From contig NW_020654080.1 in assembly GCF_003589595.1 (NCBI RefSeq), positions 5,719,889 to 5,783,888 of the forward strand: a DNA stretch of 64,000 nt, read 5' to 3'. The notes below the pieces were generated by a model. It was not told the DNA's origin, made no database searches, and was given only the letters and a program-made list of their open reading frames with translations. Positions 19,737-29,445 of the stretch are shown piece by piece. Both the position numbers and the translations under genes were made by a program. The number at the start of each line of letters is the position of its first letter. The stretch's first letter is position 1. The DNA comes from Hyposmocoma kahamanoa. Lineage: Eukaryota > Arthropoda > Insecta > Lepidoptera > Cosmopterigidae.

Positions 19737-21122
19737 ATGCTGTCAGCGTACAACGCCAGCAATGAAAATTCAACTATAACTAAATATGAACAGGCCATGC
19801 ATCTCAACGGTACCGCTCACCAAGGAGAAGTTCTTGTACTCACCAAGACTCTAGCCGGAGATACCTTCGATTTTTTAGATGAATCAAAATTTGTGAACAA
19901 AACAAATGACATCGTTGACCAGAAACTCGTTCAAATAGGATTCATATTTCTCTACTCCGTTATATTTATCTTAGGAGTTTTCGGAAACGTTCTAGTATGC
20001 TATGTGGTCTTCAGAAATAGGGCTATGCAAACAGTCACCAATCTCTTCATAACGAACCTGGCATTATCAGATATCCTAAGTCTTCTTGGAGCGCCTTTGA
20101 CGCCACTGTACACTTTCTTAGGAAAATGGATATTTGGAAGAGTTCTCTGTCATCTCATGCCATACGCTCAAGGAACAAGCATCTATATATCCACTTTAAC
20201 ATTAACTTCGATAGCAATAGATAGATTTTTTGTTATAATTTATCCATTTCATCCCCGAATGAAACTAAACACTTGTGTGTTTATCATCACATTCATATGG
20301 GTCTTTTCATTGATAGCGACATGCCCATACGGACTGTTCATGGGTCTAATGATGCCAAACGACTCCCAGATATATTGCGAAGAGACGTGGCCATCAGATA
20401 AAACTAGGAAAATTTTTGGTGTCTTCACGTTTGTCCTCCAATTTCTTGTTCCATTTTTAGTAATAGCCATATGTTACACTTGTGTTAGTATAAGATTGAA
20501 TGACCGTGCACGGTCAAAACCTGGAGCTAAGACTACCAGAAGAGAAGAAGCTGATAGGGATAGGAAGAAAAGAACAAATAGAATGCTAATATCCATGGTG
20601 GCTATTTTCGGTATCTCTTGGCTTCCTCTAAACTTGATCAATATTCTTAATGATTTCAACGCTTCAATGACAGACGACAAATACTTCTTAATATCGTTCG
20701 TCTTCGCTCATTCAATGGCGATGGCGTCAACGTGTTACAATCCATTTTTGTATGCATGGTTGAATGAGAACTTTAGGAAAGAATTTAAGCAAGTTCTTCC
20801 TTTTTTCGAGTCAACGGGAGGAGTCAGGAACAGTTACCACTCAGGGAGGATGCCGACGCATAAATCAGAAAAAATATGCAATGGTAATGACACCATCCAG
20901 GAAACTCTACTTGCCTCTTCCTTCAACCGGGGACCGTCGCTGAAAAAGAACAATCTAGAAGGAAATGGGAGAAAAGACAATGATGTGCAGGTTGAAAACA
21001 TTTTATTGGAGGACAAAACAATCTCGGCGACTTTTCATATGAAGAGTGAACATTTGAATTTACAGTTGATTGATGAAGAGTCGCAATTCACTGATTTCAA
21101 GGAGAAAACCCCTACAATTTAA
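19737..21122 (+). CDS. sNPFR: Short neuropeptide F receptor (class A GPCR)
   Basis: A 461-residue seven-transmembrane receptor for short neuropeptide F, which in insects signals through G proteins to control feeding, growth and rhythm. Visible: extracellular N-terminus (1-66) with sequons at N6, N11, N24 and N54; TM1 GNVLVCYVV (N84); TM2 LALSDIL (D112); conserved disulfide C138-C214; TM3 end IAIDRFFVIIYPF with DRF in place of DRY (162-164); W188 in TM4; P239 in TM5; third loop RREEADRDRKKRTNRMLISM; TM6 FGISWLPLN; TM7 CYNPFLYAWLNENFRKEF. The third loop and the TM7/helix-8 block match Drosophila sNPFR closely; NPF and RYamide receptors differ there. The whole protein is in one exon. An in-frame TGA at 19722-19724 supports the chosen ATG. 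The C-terminal tail (about 355-461) is Ser/Lys-rich and probably variable. Confidence 0.93.
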   Translation: MLSAYNASNENSTITKYEQAMHLNGTAHQGEVLVLTKTLAGDTFDFLDESKFVNKTNDIVDQKLVQIGFIFLYSVIFILGVFGNVLVCYVVFRNRAMQTVTNLFITNLALSDILSLLGAPLTPLYTFLGKWIFGRVLCHLMPYAQGTSIYISTLTLTSIAIDRFFVIIYPFHPRMKLNTCVFIITFIWVFSLIATCPYGLFMGLMMPNDSQIYCEETWPSDKTRKIFGVFTFVLQFLVPFLVIAICYTCVSIRLNDRARSKPGAKTTRREEADRDRKKRTNRMLISMVAIFGISWLPLNLINILNDFNASMTDDKYFLISFVFAHSMAMASTCYNPFLYAWLNENFRKEFKQVLPFFESTGGVRNSYHSGRMPTHKSEKICNGNDTIQETLLASSFNRGPSLKKNNLEGNGRKDNDVQVENILLEDKTISATFHMKSEHLNLQLIDEESQFTDFKEKTPTI

Positions 21123-21124
21123 CT

Positions 21125-21133
21125 GTAAGTATA
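21125..21133 (+). promoter_or_regulatory. Candidate splice donor just after the receptor stop
   Basis: TAA (21120-21122) is followed by CTGTAAGTATAT, a near-ideal donor (GTAAGT) two bases after the stop. It may mark a 3' UTR intron or an alternative C-terminal exon choice. A consensus match only. Confidence 0.45.
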
Positions 21134-21284
21134 TCATAACCATATTATCCTACTTCTGTAGTTAGTAGTTAGTGCAATATTTACAAAAAACTAATATTCA
21201 GTTTACGTAAAGAGCGAATGAATTCGGGAGATTACTTATTATAACAAGGCAAATGTCAAGTCCACACCTATAGTTCCGTATTAA

Positions 21285-21425
21285 GGCGGCTTCGCACTGC
21301 GCGCGTTTCGTTAAAACGCGCCGTGGAAAGAAGGCCGCCCGAGCGCGCCCATTCTCGCCCGTCGCTGTTCGGATCCGCCACTGGGCGGTAACTTCAAAGG
21401 CGCGGCGCGAGAACTCCGCGGCCTA
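21285..21425. other. GC-rich block downstream of the receptor
   Basis: About 140 bp far richer in G+C and CpG than its surroundings, starting AAGGCGGCTTCGCACTGCGC, with the hairpin GCGCGTTTCGTTAAAACGCGC and the phrase GCGCGGCGCGAGAACTCCGC. I know similar CGGCTTCGCACTGC sequences as dispersed insect repeats, so it is more likely a MITE fragment than a promoter island. Confidence 0.4.
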
Positions 21426-21724
21426 ACTCTCGATTACCTATCAATAGTCCGAAATGACATTTTCCAGAAACAACGTTTGGTCGAAATTTCATAACCTCGA
21501 AAGTAATTATGAAAGAAACATGTTTTTTCTTTTAAACTTAACTTAACCTAACCTAACCGAACCTAATCGTGTCTTTGCGATAAACATTCAACATATCCTG
21601 AAAGAACAACTGTTTCGTTATAACTCGGTTTTTGGTGTAATGAAAATTCGAACAAACGTTATTTCGGACAAAAATATTTTCGATGTGAAAAAACCGGTCC
21701 TACCGTGGTGACGGTAGGTCTGGT

Positions 21725-21726
21725 TT

Positions 21727-21761
<35 letters not shown>

Positions 21762-22437
21762 TTTGTTTATTGGCACAACTACAGAGTACAAATCAATACT
21801 TTAAATTAAACATACTTGTAAACAAATAGGCAATAAATTTACACTCCTCTTACAGTTATGCACAGCATTACAATGTAGTATAGAAAGCGGAAAATAAAAT
21901 TATAATGACGAACTAAAATACATAATTTGCAGTGACTACAAAAATAAAGTTAAAAAATAATTAAATGTTATTAAAAAAAATTTCTTTTTTTTTTAATCAT
22001 TTCACAAAATGTGGGACAACTTTGAAAATATATGTCCAAGCTCTTGTCTTTGTTAATCTCATTATAAATTCGACACATACGATATAGAGGATCATTGTAG
22101 GTAACATTATTACTACAATATGGAACACAGAACAGGTTTTGTGTTCTATTACTTCCAATTCGCAACGAGAAATGGCTTAACAATTCGCATGCGTCCCATT
22201 TAGCATTAACTATTTTATACATAATGACGAGATCGTTAACGACGCGCCGTGATTGCAATGTACTTAGATTAAAATGCTTCAACCTATCCTCATATGTAGG
22301 TAACTTACGTCTCATACCGAATTTAGAACTTAAATGTCGGAGAAAACGTCTCTGTACAGCTTCAACCCTATCAATGTGAATGCGGTAGAAAGGGGACCAA
22401 ACGACCGAACAATATTCTAATACACTTCTAATCAAAG
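21725..22437 (-). pseudogene. LINE RT C-terminal fragment with (TAAA)n tail
   Basis: The minus frame 22435-21971 reads MIRSVLEYCSVVWSPFYRIH, then RVEAVQRRFLRHL, YEDRLKHFNLSTLQSRRVVN and DLVIMYKIVN, the thumb/C-terminal region of jockey/CR1-type LINE RTs (LEY.S.VW.P....I..+E..Q++F.R). A 3' UTR then runs to a (TAAA)n tail occupying 21725-21770 (written TTTA on +). The RT core is missing, so this is a 5'-truncated insertion. Confidence 0.8.
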
Positions 22438-22884
22438 CGTAATACTACTATCTGTATAGAGTGACCCCGAAAGGTCAAGAATAAATCAAATATCAAGCGC
22501 TCTATACATACCGAGTAGGTATCAACGTTCAAAATGAAATAGTTAAGTTTTCTTTACGATTTTGGTAGGGTATTAATTAAAAGTTGTTTCTATTTAATAA
22601 CCTCCTAAAAATCTCGCAAACATTTAGGACTCACCCTAATCGATAACAGTTCGCTTGTTTTATTACGGTCCCAAAACTTTTAGGTACCAGTATTTTAACG
22701 ATCAACTATTAAGTTGGTACATTATACATTCTTAAAGTGAGAGTCAGAGAAACATATCCTTATTTGTTATTTGCCTTCTTTTGGTAGAACCCTTGAGTGT
22801 TTTCGTTGTATACTTAATTATTTTCTTTATTGAATAATTTTGCTGAACAATATTAGTAATGTAGAAATAATCTCAGGACAGTGT
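22438..22884. other. No gene recognised
   Basis: AT-rich; nothing seen. Confidence 0.5.
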
Positions 22885-23096
22885 ATTAAAAAAAACCGAC
22901 CTTAAAAATCATTCATCCCCTAGTTTGCCGCCCGTAGAGGTGGAATATTTTTTTCAAATTTAAATGAGACCACTTCTGAGGTACCCTCTTTCCAACAAAA
23001 AAAGTCGGTTCACAAATGCGTTATCGCGTAACATTTATTTAAAAAAAAAAGTCGAAAAGAACCTACTCCTTTTTTTTTAAGTCGGTTAATAAGATA
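22885..23096. mobile_element. CCGAC-terminal MITE-like repeat, complete copy
   Basis: Ends AAAACCGACCTTAAAAATCA and, inverted, TTAACCGACTTAAAAAAAAA: terminal inverted repeats of about 15 bp. The interior CATTCATCCCCTAGTTTGCC, GAGGTACCCTCTTTCCAACA and GGTTCACAAATGCGTTATCG is shared with 11849-12171 and 62155-62325. Non-coding. Confidence 0.7.
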
Positions 23097-23195
23097 AAAT
23101 AAAGTCTGGAGAATTAGCCTTGTGGATGTTTGAACGTAGAAATTACAGGTTAGATACGAGTCCAGGTAGCCAGCAAGTTTGAGCCTAAGTTTCCT

Positions 23196-23489
23196 AGAGT
23201 TCTTTGTGAAAGAGTTCGCCCAGGGAAGTACTGCCACTTTACCTATTTCTGCCGCCAAGCAGTAACGTGAGCATTACTGCGTTCCGGTTTTAAAGAGTAA
23301 GGGTGCTGGTGAAATTGCAGGACATGAACTTGTTAATTTATGTCTCAGGGTGACAGGGGCAGTGGCAGTGCCCCTCCGATCTTTGCGTTTGAAAGCTCCG
23401 AGCGTCACTGCAACTGTTATGGACAGGCGTGTTGCTTACCACCAGGCCCACGACTTGTTCGTCTCGTCACATGGTATTATAAAAAAAAG
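23196..23489 (+). repeat. Family A, near full-length copy
   Basis: Runs from CTAGAGTTCTTTGTGAAAGA through TTACCTATTTCTGCCGCCAA, GGGTGCTGGTGAAATTGCAG and ACCACCAGGCCCACGACTTG to GGTATTATAAAAAAAAG, showing the A-rich 3' tail clearly. Confidence 0.9.
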
Positions 23490-23559
23490 ATACTGACAAA
23501 ACATGTGCTCTTGATGTACGAATATTAGAATTCTAAGAAAACGATGTGACAAATCGATC

Positions 23560-23690
23560 CACGGCTTAGTTTGCAGAGTGGTAGCCATGTTGAGGCAATA
23601 GGCGCTGGTTCGAGTCCGGGTTGAAGGAATTTTTTGTAGTGTTTGTTCAATATTTGTATCTACAATAATAACTTGTGGAGTATTTTCGCT
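23560..23690 (+). mobile_element. tRNA-derived SINE-2 copy
   Basis: A-box-like GGCTTAGTTTGCAGAGTGGT, B box GGTTCGAGTCC, then TTGAAGGAATTTTTTGTAGT and a tail TATTTGTATCTACAATAATA. Same body as 14630-14760. Confidence 0.75.
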
Positions 23691-24299
23691 AAAAATAAAT
23701 GAATGTCATGATAATAAAAACATATTGATATTCAATAACGCGACAAACTTAGGTAACGCTATGTACCCAAAGTATACGTACATTATATGCACGCAAAGTG
23801 TAAATAATACAGTAAAAGCAACTAATAAGTAACCAAACTCTTAATAACATTGTTACGCCCTTACCAATTAAGGACTTTTCCCAGTAAAGTTACAAATTCG
23901 TATTGGAGTTCCAAGCAATGCTAATGACGCCACAATTGCCAGCACATTTGTTTCGAACCACATAAATGAGAGCTGTGGCAAAATTCGGGTGCCGTATGAT
24001 ACTGGAACAAATTTATCTAATTGCTTGTGTCAATAACTGACGGATTTATTAGTAAAGAGAGTTTATCGTGTTTTGTTTTCTGTACATTGTCTCGTTTAAT
24101 GAAAACTGTCCAAAGAAAGAAAACAATAACATCAAAATATGGAACTTTGTAGGGTTTGAGGAAATGACACTATTTTTTTCGGATGTAAATCGTATATACT
24201 TGTGTTATCAAAGTAACCAACGTTTCGGGTCCTTATTCTCATGGTCACGGTCGATTTTAAATCATTACAAATGAAAGTTAGAATATACAGATAAAAAAG
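23691..24299. other. No gene; small dispersed motif
   Basis: Mostly unassigned. ACCAACGTTTCGGGTCC at about 24217-24233 recurs inverted near 58200-58230 (GGATCCGAAACGTTGGT), a short dispersed repeat. Confidence 0.4.
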
Positions 24300-24359
24300 C
24301 TTCATTTTCTACGAATAACGTGTCAGTCAGCTGTCGTATTTCGCTTAGTACGCACGCGT

Positions 24360-25399
24360 ATGCATTACTGTGAGTTTGGTTGTAGCGTTCTACCCGCAAC
24401 AATGACAAAGTGTGATAAATGTGGAAAAAACATTACCAAAACCAATCCTGGACTGGAATGTAATCACTGCGAGAAGATCGTTCACCTGAATGGTAGCTGT
24501 TCTAGGCTGACAACGAAGAAAAGAGCGGCACTAAAAGCTGCTGGAAACCTAGGATGGATATGCGCGGAGTGTTGGGAAATCTCACCCAGGCGTAGCTCCA
24601 TTTATATTCCACCGAATGATGATGAGGACGAGAAAAACGATTTTGGTAATATTCCCGAAAAATACACGAATCCTGTACAAATCGATGTAAAACAACTGCT
24701 TAAAGATATCTCTAAAGAAATGGAAAAGGCTATTCATAAAGAAATATATGACATGACTAAAGCTCTCGAATACCAGAGTGATAAGATGGACGAAATATCA
24801 GAAACGATGGACGCTTTTAAAGTAAAAATACAGGAATTGCAGAATAAAAACAATGAACTTCAAACCGAAAATAACAACCTGGAAATAAGAGTGGGTGCAC
24901 TGGAGCAGCGCCTGAAGGAGATTGAACAGAGTCAACTTAACAAATGTTTAGAAATCGGCAATGTTCCGTACACAAAAGCAGAATTACTACCTACAATGGT
25001 TGCTAAAATAGCAGAAAAGTTGACGGTTTCGACCAACGACATCATGTGTTTACTTGGACACTACCGGGAAGAAACGAGAAGCCAGGTACTATTGAAATAA
25101 ATCGCAAAAATCTAACAGCGTCAGCGGAATGGATATTGGCTGCGAAGAAAAATAAATTGTTGGCTTGTAACCTGTTCGACAACCTACAAGAACCTATAGC
25201 TAATCAACCGGTGTATATAAGGGAAGCCTATCATATTACAACAAGAAACTTTTGTGGGAAGCTAAGCAACAACTGAAGACAACATTTATGTATATATGGT
25301 GCAAAGGAGGAGATTCGTGTTCGTAAAGATGAAAAGGCAAAAGTTATTGTTATTAGACGCCAAGAAGATATTAAAAATATATTGAGACAGGTTAAGTAG
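24360..25399 (+). pseudogene. LINE ORF1 protein with PHD finger and coiled coil
   Basis: ORF1 proteins bind element RNA. Residues 18-71 spell a PHD zinc finger, with C18, C21, C34, C37, H42, C47, C68 and C71 (Cys4-His-Cys3), ending GWICAECW. A likely coiled coil spans about 110-195 (KIQELQNKNNELQTENNNLE). The following LEIGNVPYTKAE and VAKIAEKLTVS resemble the folded C-terminal domain of these proteins. The first frame ends at 25100; the continuation (PGTIEINRKNLTASAEWILA) is in a second frame, and the end (VIVIRRQEDIKNILRQVK, stop 25397-25399) follows another shift near 25300. The true start may be M15 of the long frame, next to the first Cys pair. Confidence 0.8.
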
Positions 25400-25454
25400 A
25401 TATTTCGCTCAAACAGGACAACCTAGTACCGAATATATTAACTATGTTATATAA

Positions 25455-28179
25455 ATGGCTCTCTCTGATAACCATACTGAATTAAAAAAATGTACTAACA
25501 TAAGAGTATTCCTTAACAAAATACCCACCAAAAAAAAATTTAATTTCTCCTCTCCTCTAGAACATTATATACACATAAGTAACAATAAAATTGACGTAAT
25601 TATCATAACTGAAGCTAACATATCGGACACACTATGTAATGTATTTCACCTAGATGGATATAATATGTACACCAACCTCAAAAATAACAGAAAAGGGGGT
25701 GGCATTATTATTTATATAAGAAAGGGAAATAAATTGATAGCTTATAATACGAAAACAAATAACTTTGAAGGGATAACTGCTAAAGTAACCACTGCCTGTA
25801 ATTTACTCATTTAACCTTCTTGCTATCTACCGTCCTCCAAGCACAAGTAAACACTTATTCATCCACGAGTTACAACAAACTTGTCTTAAGTTTAACAAGC
25901 ATGATGATCTGTACATAATTGGGGACACAAACATTGATCTTGCATCTAACACACCTATGAAACCTACGTTCGCCTGTGTAGGGCCGCTGCTGTCATTGGC
26001 GATGCAAATACAGGAAGCTCCTAAATTTAAAACTTATATTGACACATCAAAAGTAACTCCTTTATTACGAAAAGACCGGGAAGCAACAAATAATATGGAT
26101 TGTCCATTATCAATTTATTCATACATAAGAGGTAATGTGGCACAATGTTACAATGATTCTAAAATTAATATACGACTAAATAAAAAATCAGTAATGCGAA
26201 TGGATAAAACGTGGGTAAACAAAGTAACAGTAAAGACATGTATAAATAGAGATTATTGGTTCAGACAATGGTTGAAAAATCCTAATGACTTGGTTATTAT
26301 ACAAAAATATAACAAAGCTCGAAATTTTGTTAATAAATTAATTGAAAAAAAACGAAAAATAGGTACCTTAAAATGGAAATTAGTAAAAATAAAAATAATA
26401 TCCAAAAGCTATAGCAAATTCCCAATACAATCACATTAAAAAATCTGTAGATGATACTATATTTGACGCATTTAAAAGTAACATCAATAAACCATTAGAG
26501 ATTGCGAATAATTTTGCTAATGCTTTTAATAAGAGTGTTTCCAATATGGTGCCGGATTGCAATCGCCTTCTTCTACCTACCGCCTCTTACAGCTCACCGT
26601 CAAGTGTTAGCATGCGTTATCAAAAAGCTACACCGCATAATGTTGCTAATATTATAAAAGCAATTAACGCTAACAAAGCACCCGGAATTGACAAAATCCG
26701 AGCTTTTGACATAAAATCAATTTGGGAAAAAATATCAGGCACAATCGCTAACTTTATTAATGCTTGTATTACAAAAGGGAAATATCCCCCCGAGCTTAAG
26801 ACAGGTGTTGTCAGGCCAATTTATAAGAAAGGAGATAAACAAGAGTACGAAAATTATTGTTCCATTACGTTATTGTCTATATTGGACAAAATAGTAGAAA
26901 AATATGTATGCAAACAAATGCACAGTTTCTATAAAAATAATAATATGCTAAATAAAAACCAATATGGCTTTCAAGAACATAAAAGTACGTCTCAATTATT
27001 TTCACTATTTACTGATGTTGTCAATGGCTTCTTGCACTAATCATGTCCTGGTAGTCTTTATAGATAACAGTAAAGCGTTCGATACATTAAAGCACAGTGT
27101 CCTAATTGACATATTTGACGAATGTGGAATACGTGGCCCGGTTCTAAAATGGTGTGAAGATTACATCAAAGATAGGAAATATTGCGTAGCATTGGGTGAA
27201 ACCTTTAGTAATATGCAAAACGTTGTGCATGGTACCGCTCACAGTTCCGTGATCGGGCCCTTGCATTACTTGACCTATGCCAACAATGGGACGAATGTTG
27301 TTAAACATTGTCAAGTTTACCAATTTGCTGATGACACTTGCTTAATGGCGGCTCATAAAGACATTAACTTTGCCCTTCAACACCTTCAGGACGATGTTAC
27401 TAATCTTATAAAATGGTCCCACAATTCTGGCCTAGTATTTAACGCATCTAAAATAAAATTTATTTACATATCATCCAGCCAAAATAGATTGTCTTGAAAC
27501 CTTCGGCTTGTTGCTCACAGTCATGAATCTTCACAATGACCTAAACGGCCAAAAATGTAACTGTGACCGCATTGATCAGGTTGACTACCATACTTACTTG
27601 GGCCTTGTGATAGACAGCCGGTTCAAGTGGGTGAACAACATTAAAAAATTGTGCGATAAGCTGAGGGCTTTACTCGCGAAATTCTCGATAATTAAATATA
27701 AAATTCCATATCGTACTTTATTGTCACTGTACAATGCAATGGCCGAGTCCATAATACAGTACGGTCTTAGTAGTTATGGGAGGACCTGCAAGTCTCACTT
27801 GTATGACATGTATGAGCTCCAATTAAGAATTCATAAAACCATTGTACCTGAGAATTTTAAGAAGGAATTTAGAAGTAACTACTAGTTGTTTATGTTCTGC
27901 AAAGTCCTACCCGTAAACGAAAGAAGAAATTACGTTACTTATAGAACATTTCTTGAGCATGGATTTACAGGTGCCCAACAAGCGTAATAATCAATTAAGC
28001 AGTGCAGCAAATTCAAAACTAACTATTCCGAGGACTCATAACATGTACGGGGAACATCAAAACAAATACATAATTCCTCGAATTATTAATGATCTTCATA
28101 AAGCACTAAAAGACGAGCTTAACTCCAAAAACATAAAGGATAAACTAAAACAATACCTCCTTAATCAAATAGAGTCATA
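25455..28179 (+). pseudogene. LINE ORF2: endonuclease and reverse transcriptase, frameshifted
   Basis: The N-terminal endonuclease (APE type) is seen as KIDVIIITEANISDTLC and KGGGIIIYIR (25455-25814), then in other frames AIYRPPSTSKHLF and LYIIGDTNIDL. The catalytic C-terminal part of the endonuclease appears deleted after about 25960. RT follows in pieces: ANKAPGIDKI and CSITLLSILDKIVEKYV with NQYGFQEHKSTSQLF (26546-27040); VFIDNSKAFDTLKHSV and YQFADDTCLMAA (26964-27497); and TYLGLVIDSRFKW (27508-27885). The usual PQGS motif is altered to TAHSS. A last piece at 27953-28180 is the C-terminal tail (YIIPRIINDLHKALKDELNS). At least four frame changes are needed, so it is non-functional. Confidence 0.85.
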
Positions 28180-28300
28180 ATCAAGTACATTTCAAATATA
28201 ATTGTTAATTGTAATTTTATTATTATATACTACTTTTATTATTACATTACTATAAAGACTAACGTTTGAGAACTAAAAAACTAAACTAAAGTTTTTACAT

Positions 28301-28989
28301 TAGTTAACTAACTAACTTATAAGCAGACTAATTTACTATTATGAAAATGAAACATACCGTTATAACATTATCGACAGAAAGAATGGTTTCATCACACACA
28401 CTTCCACAAAAAATGAATCATGCTAGCGACGATTGCGACCGGTCATTCGGGTGGGTGGGAGCGAAATATCTTCTTGCCTACCCCATTTTTGTGTTTATTA
28501 TTGGCAACATGATATGCAGCGGTATACAGAAAAATCTTCAATAGGTTTACGCGACACCGTTTTATTTATTTTTAACTTCTTATAAGCTATGTATGTTATA
28601 AAAATAAATTTACAAAGACCTAAGAGCTTAGTTTGCAGGGTTGTTTATTATGATTATCGCTTTTCAAGAAAATATTCCACCTCTAAGCATGGCAAATCAG
28701 GGGATGAATTCGTTTTATTGGATTTCACTCATTTTCCGTTAGCCAATTCCAATAAAATTGGGCAAACATATGTAATTCCACAAACTTTTGTGGTCTGTTT
28801 TTTTAAGTTATTATTGCTACTCAGTTTTTAGGTTTTATGAAACTTTATCTACATTCAAATGTAGATAAAGTATGATATAGATAGACACTTCGCTTAGGAT
28901 CCTGAAAGTCAGTGCTGGGAACATATTGCGTTTTCCAGCAAATGTTGAGTTAGTGACCCTGTTGAAACCGCAGCAGGCACCACACAAAG
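28301..28989. other. No gene; perfect palindrome and repeat scrap
   Basis: ATATTCCACCTCTAAGCATG and GGGGATGAATTCG (about 28670-28710) resemble the CCGAC-terminal repeat. A 14-bp perfect hairpin (ACTTTATCTACATT/AATGTAGATAAAGT) lies at 28842-28871. No credible ORF. Confidence 0.5.
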
Positions 28990-28991
28990 TA

Positions 28992-29443
28992 CGAGGGGGT
29001 TCAAAAGTTATGAGAATTCCTTCATTCATTTTTATTTATCAATATTTTTACAACCAATTTTCATCACCTTCAAAGTAATTACCACCAACGGCATTGCATT
29101 TGTCTAACCTTTCTATCCATTGTTCAAAACATTTCTGAAATTCACTTAATAGGATGTCCTTTAGCTCTTCCAGCGATTTACGTTTCACCTATTCCACGGT
29201 CCCAAAACGTTTTCTTTTCATGTCCTTTTTGAGTGTTGGGAACAAAAAAGAAATCACAGGGGGCCAGGTTAGGCGAATAGAGAGGGTGGACAATCGGGGT
29301 CATATCGTCTTTGGTCAAAGACTGAATCACAGACAACGCGGTGGTAAGTAGGTGCATTGTCATGCTGGAAGAACCAATGCCCTGTACGCCAAAATTCTCT
29401 GAACTTAACACCATGACAATCCAGAGATTTCACAGAGTTGATC
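28992..29443 (-). pseudogene. mariner transposase, 3' end with terminal repeat
   Basis: The minus strand carries the C-terminal catalytic region of a mariner transposase: the frame 29414-29178 reads TPIVHPLYSPNLAPCDFFFV, the mariner YSPDLAPCDFF block with the third catalytic Asp. The preceding HDNAP-like part is read in an adjacent frame (FFQHDNAPTYH). The 3' end reaches the terminal repeat CGAGGGGGTTCAAAAGTTAT at 28992, with TA at 28990-28991. The 5' part stops at the TA where the element at 29446-30604 is inserted; I could not find its continuation beyond 30606. Confidence 0.8.
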
Positions 29444-29445
29444 TA

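Larger units (their letters stand above)
24300..28300 (+). mobile_element. Near full-length LINE with PHD-finger ORF1, inactivated
   Basis: A two-ORF non-LTR retrotransposon of CR1/jockey type: 5' UTR from about 24300, ORF1 24360-25399, ORF2 (endonuclease plus RT) 25455-28179, and an AT-rich 3' UTR. Multiple frameshifts and an apparent loss of part of the endonuclease make it inactive. It is the most complete LINE in the window. Confidence 0.85.

Noticed and set aside
21535..21566. Interstitial telomere-like CCTAA repeats (AACTTAACTTAACCTAACCT)
   Set aside because: Only two or three units with other variants; such short runs are common in insect DNA and do not indicate a telomere.
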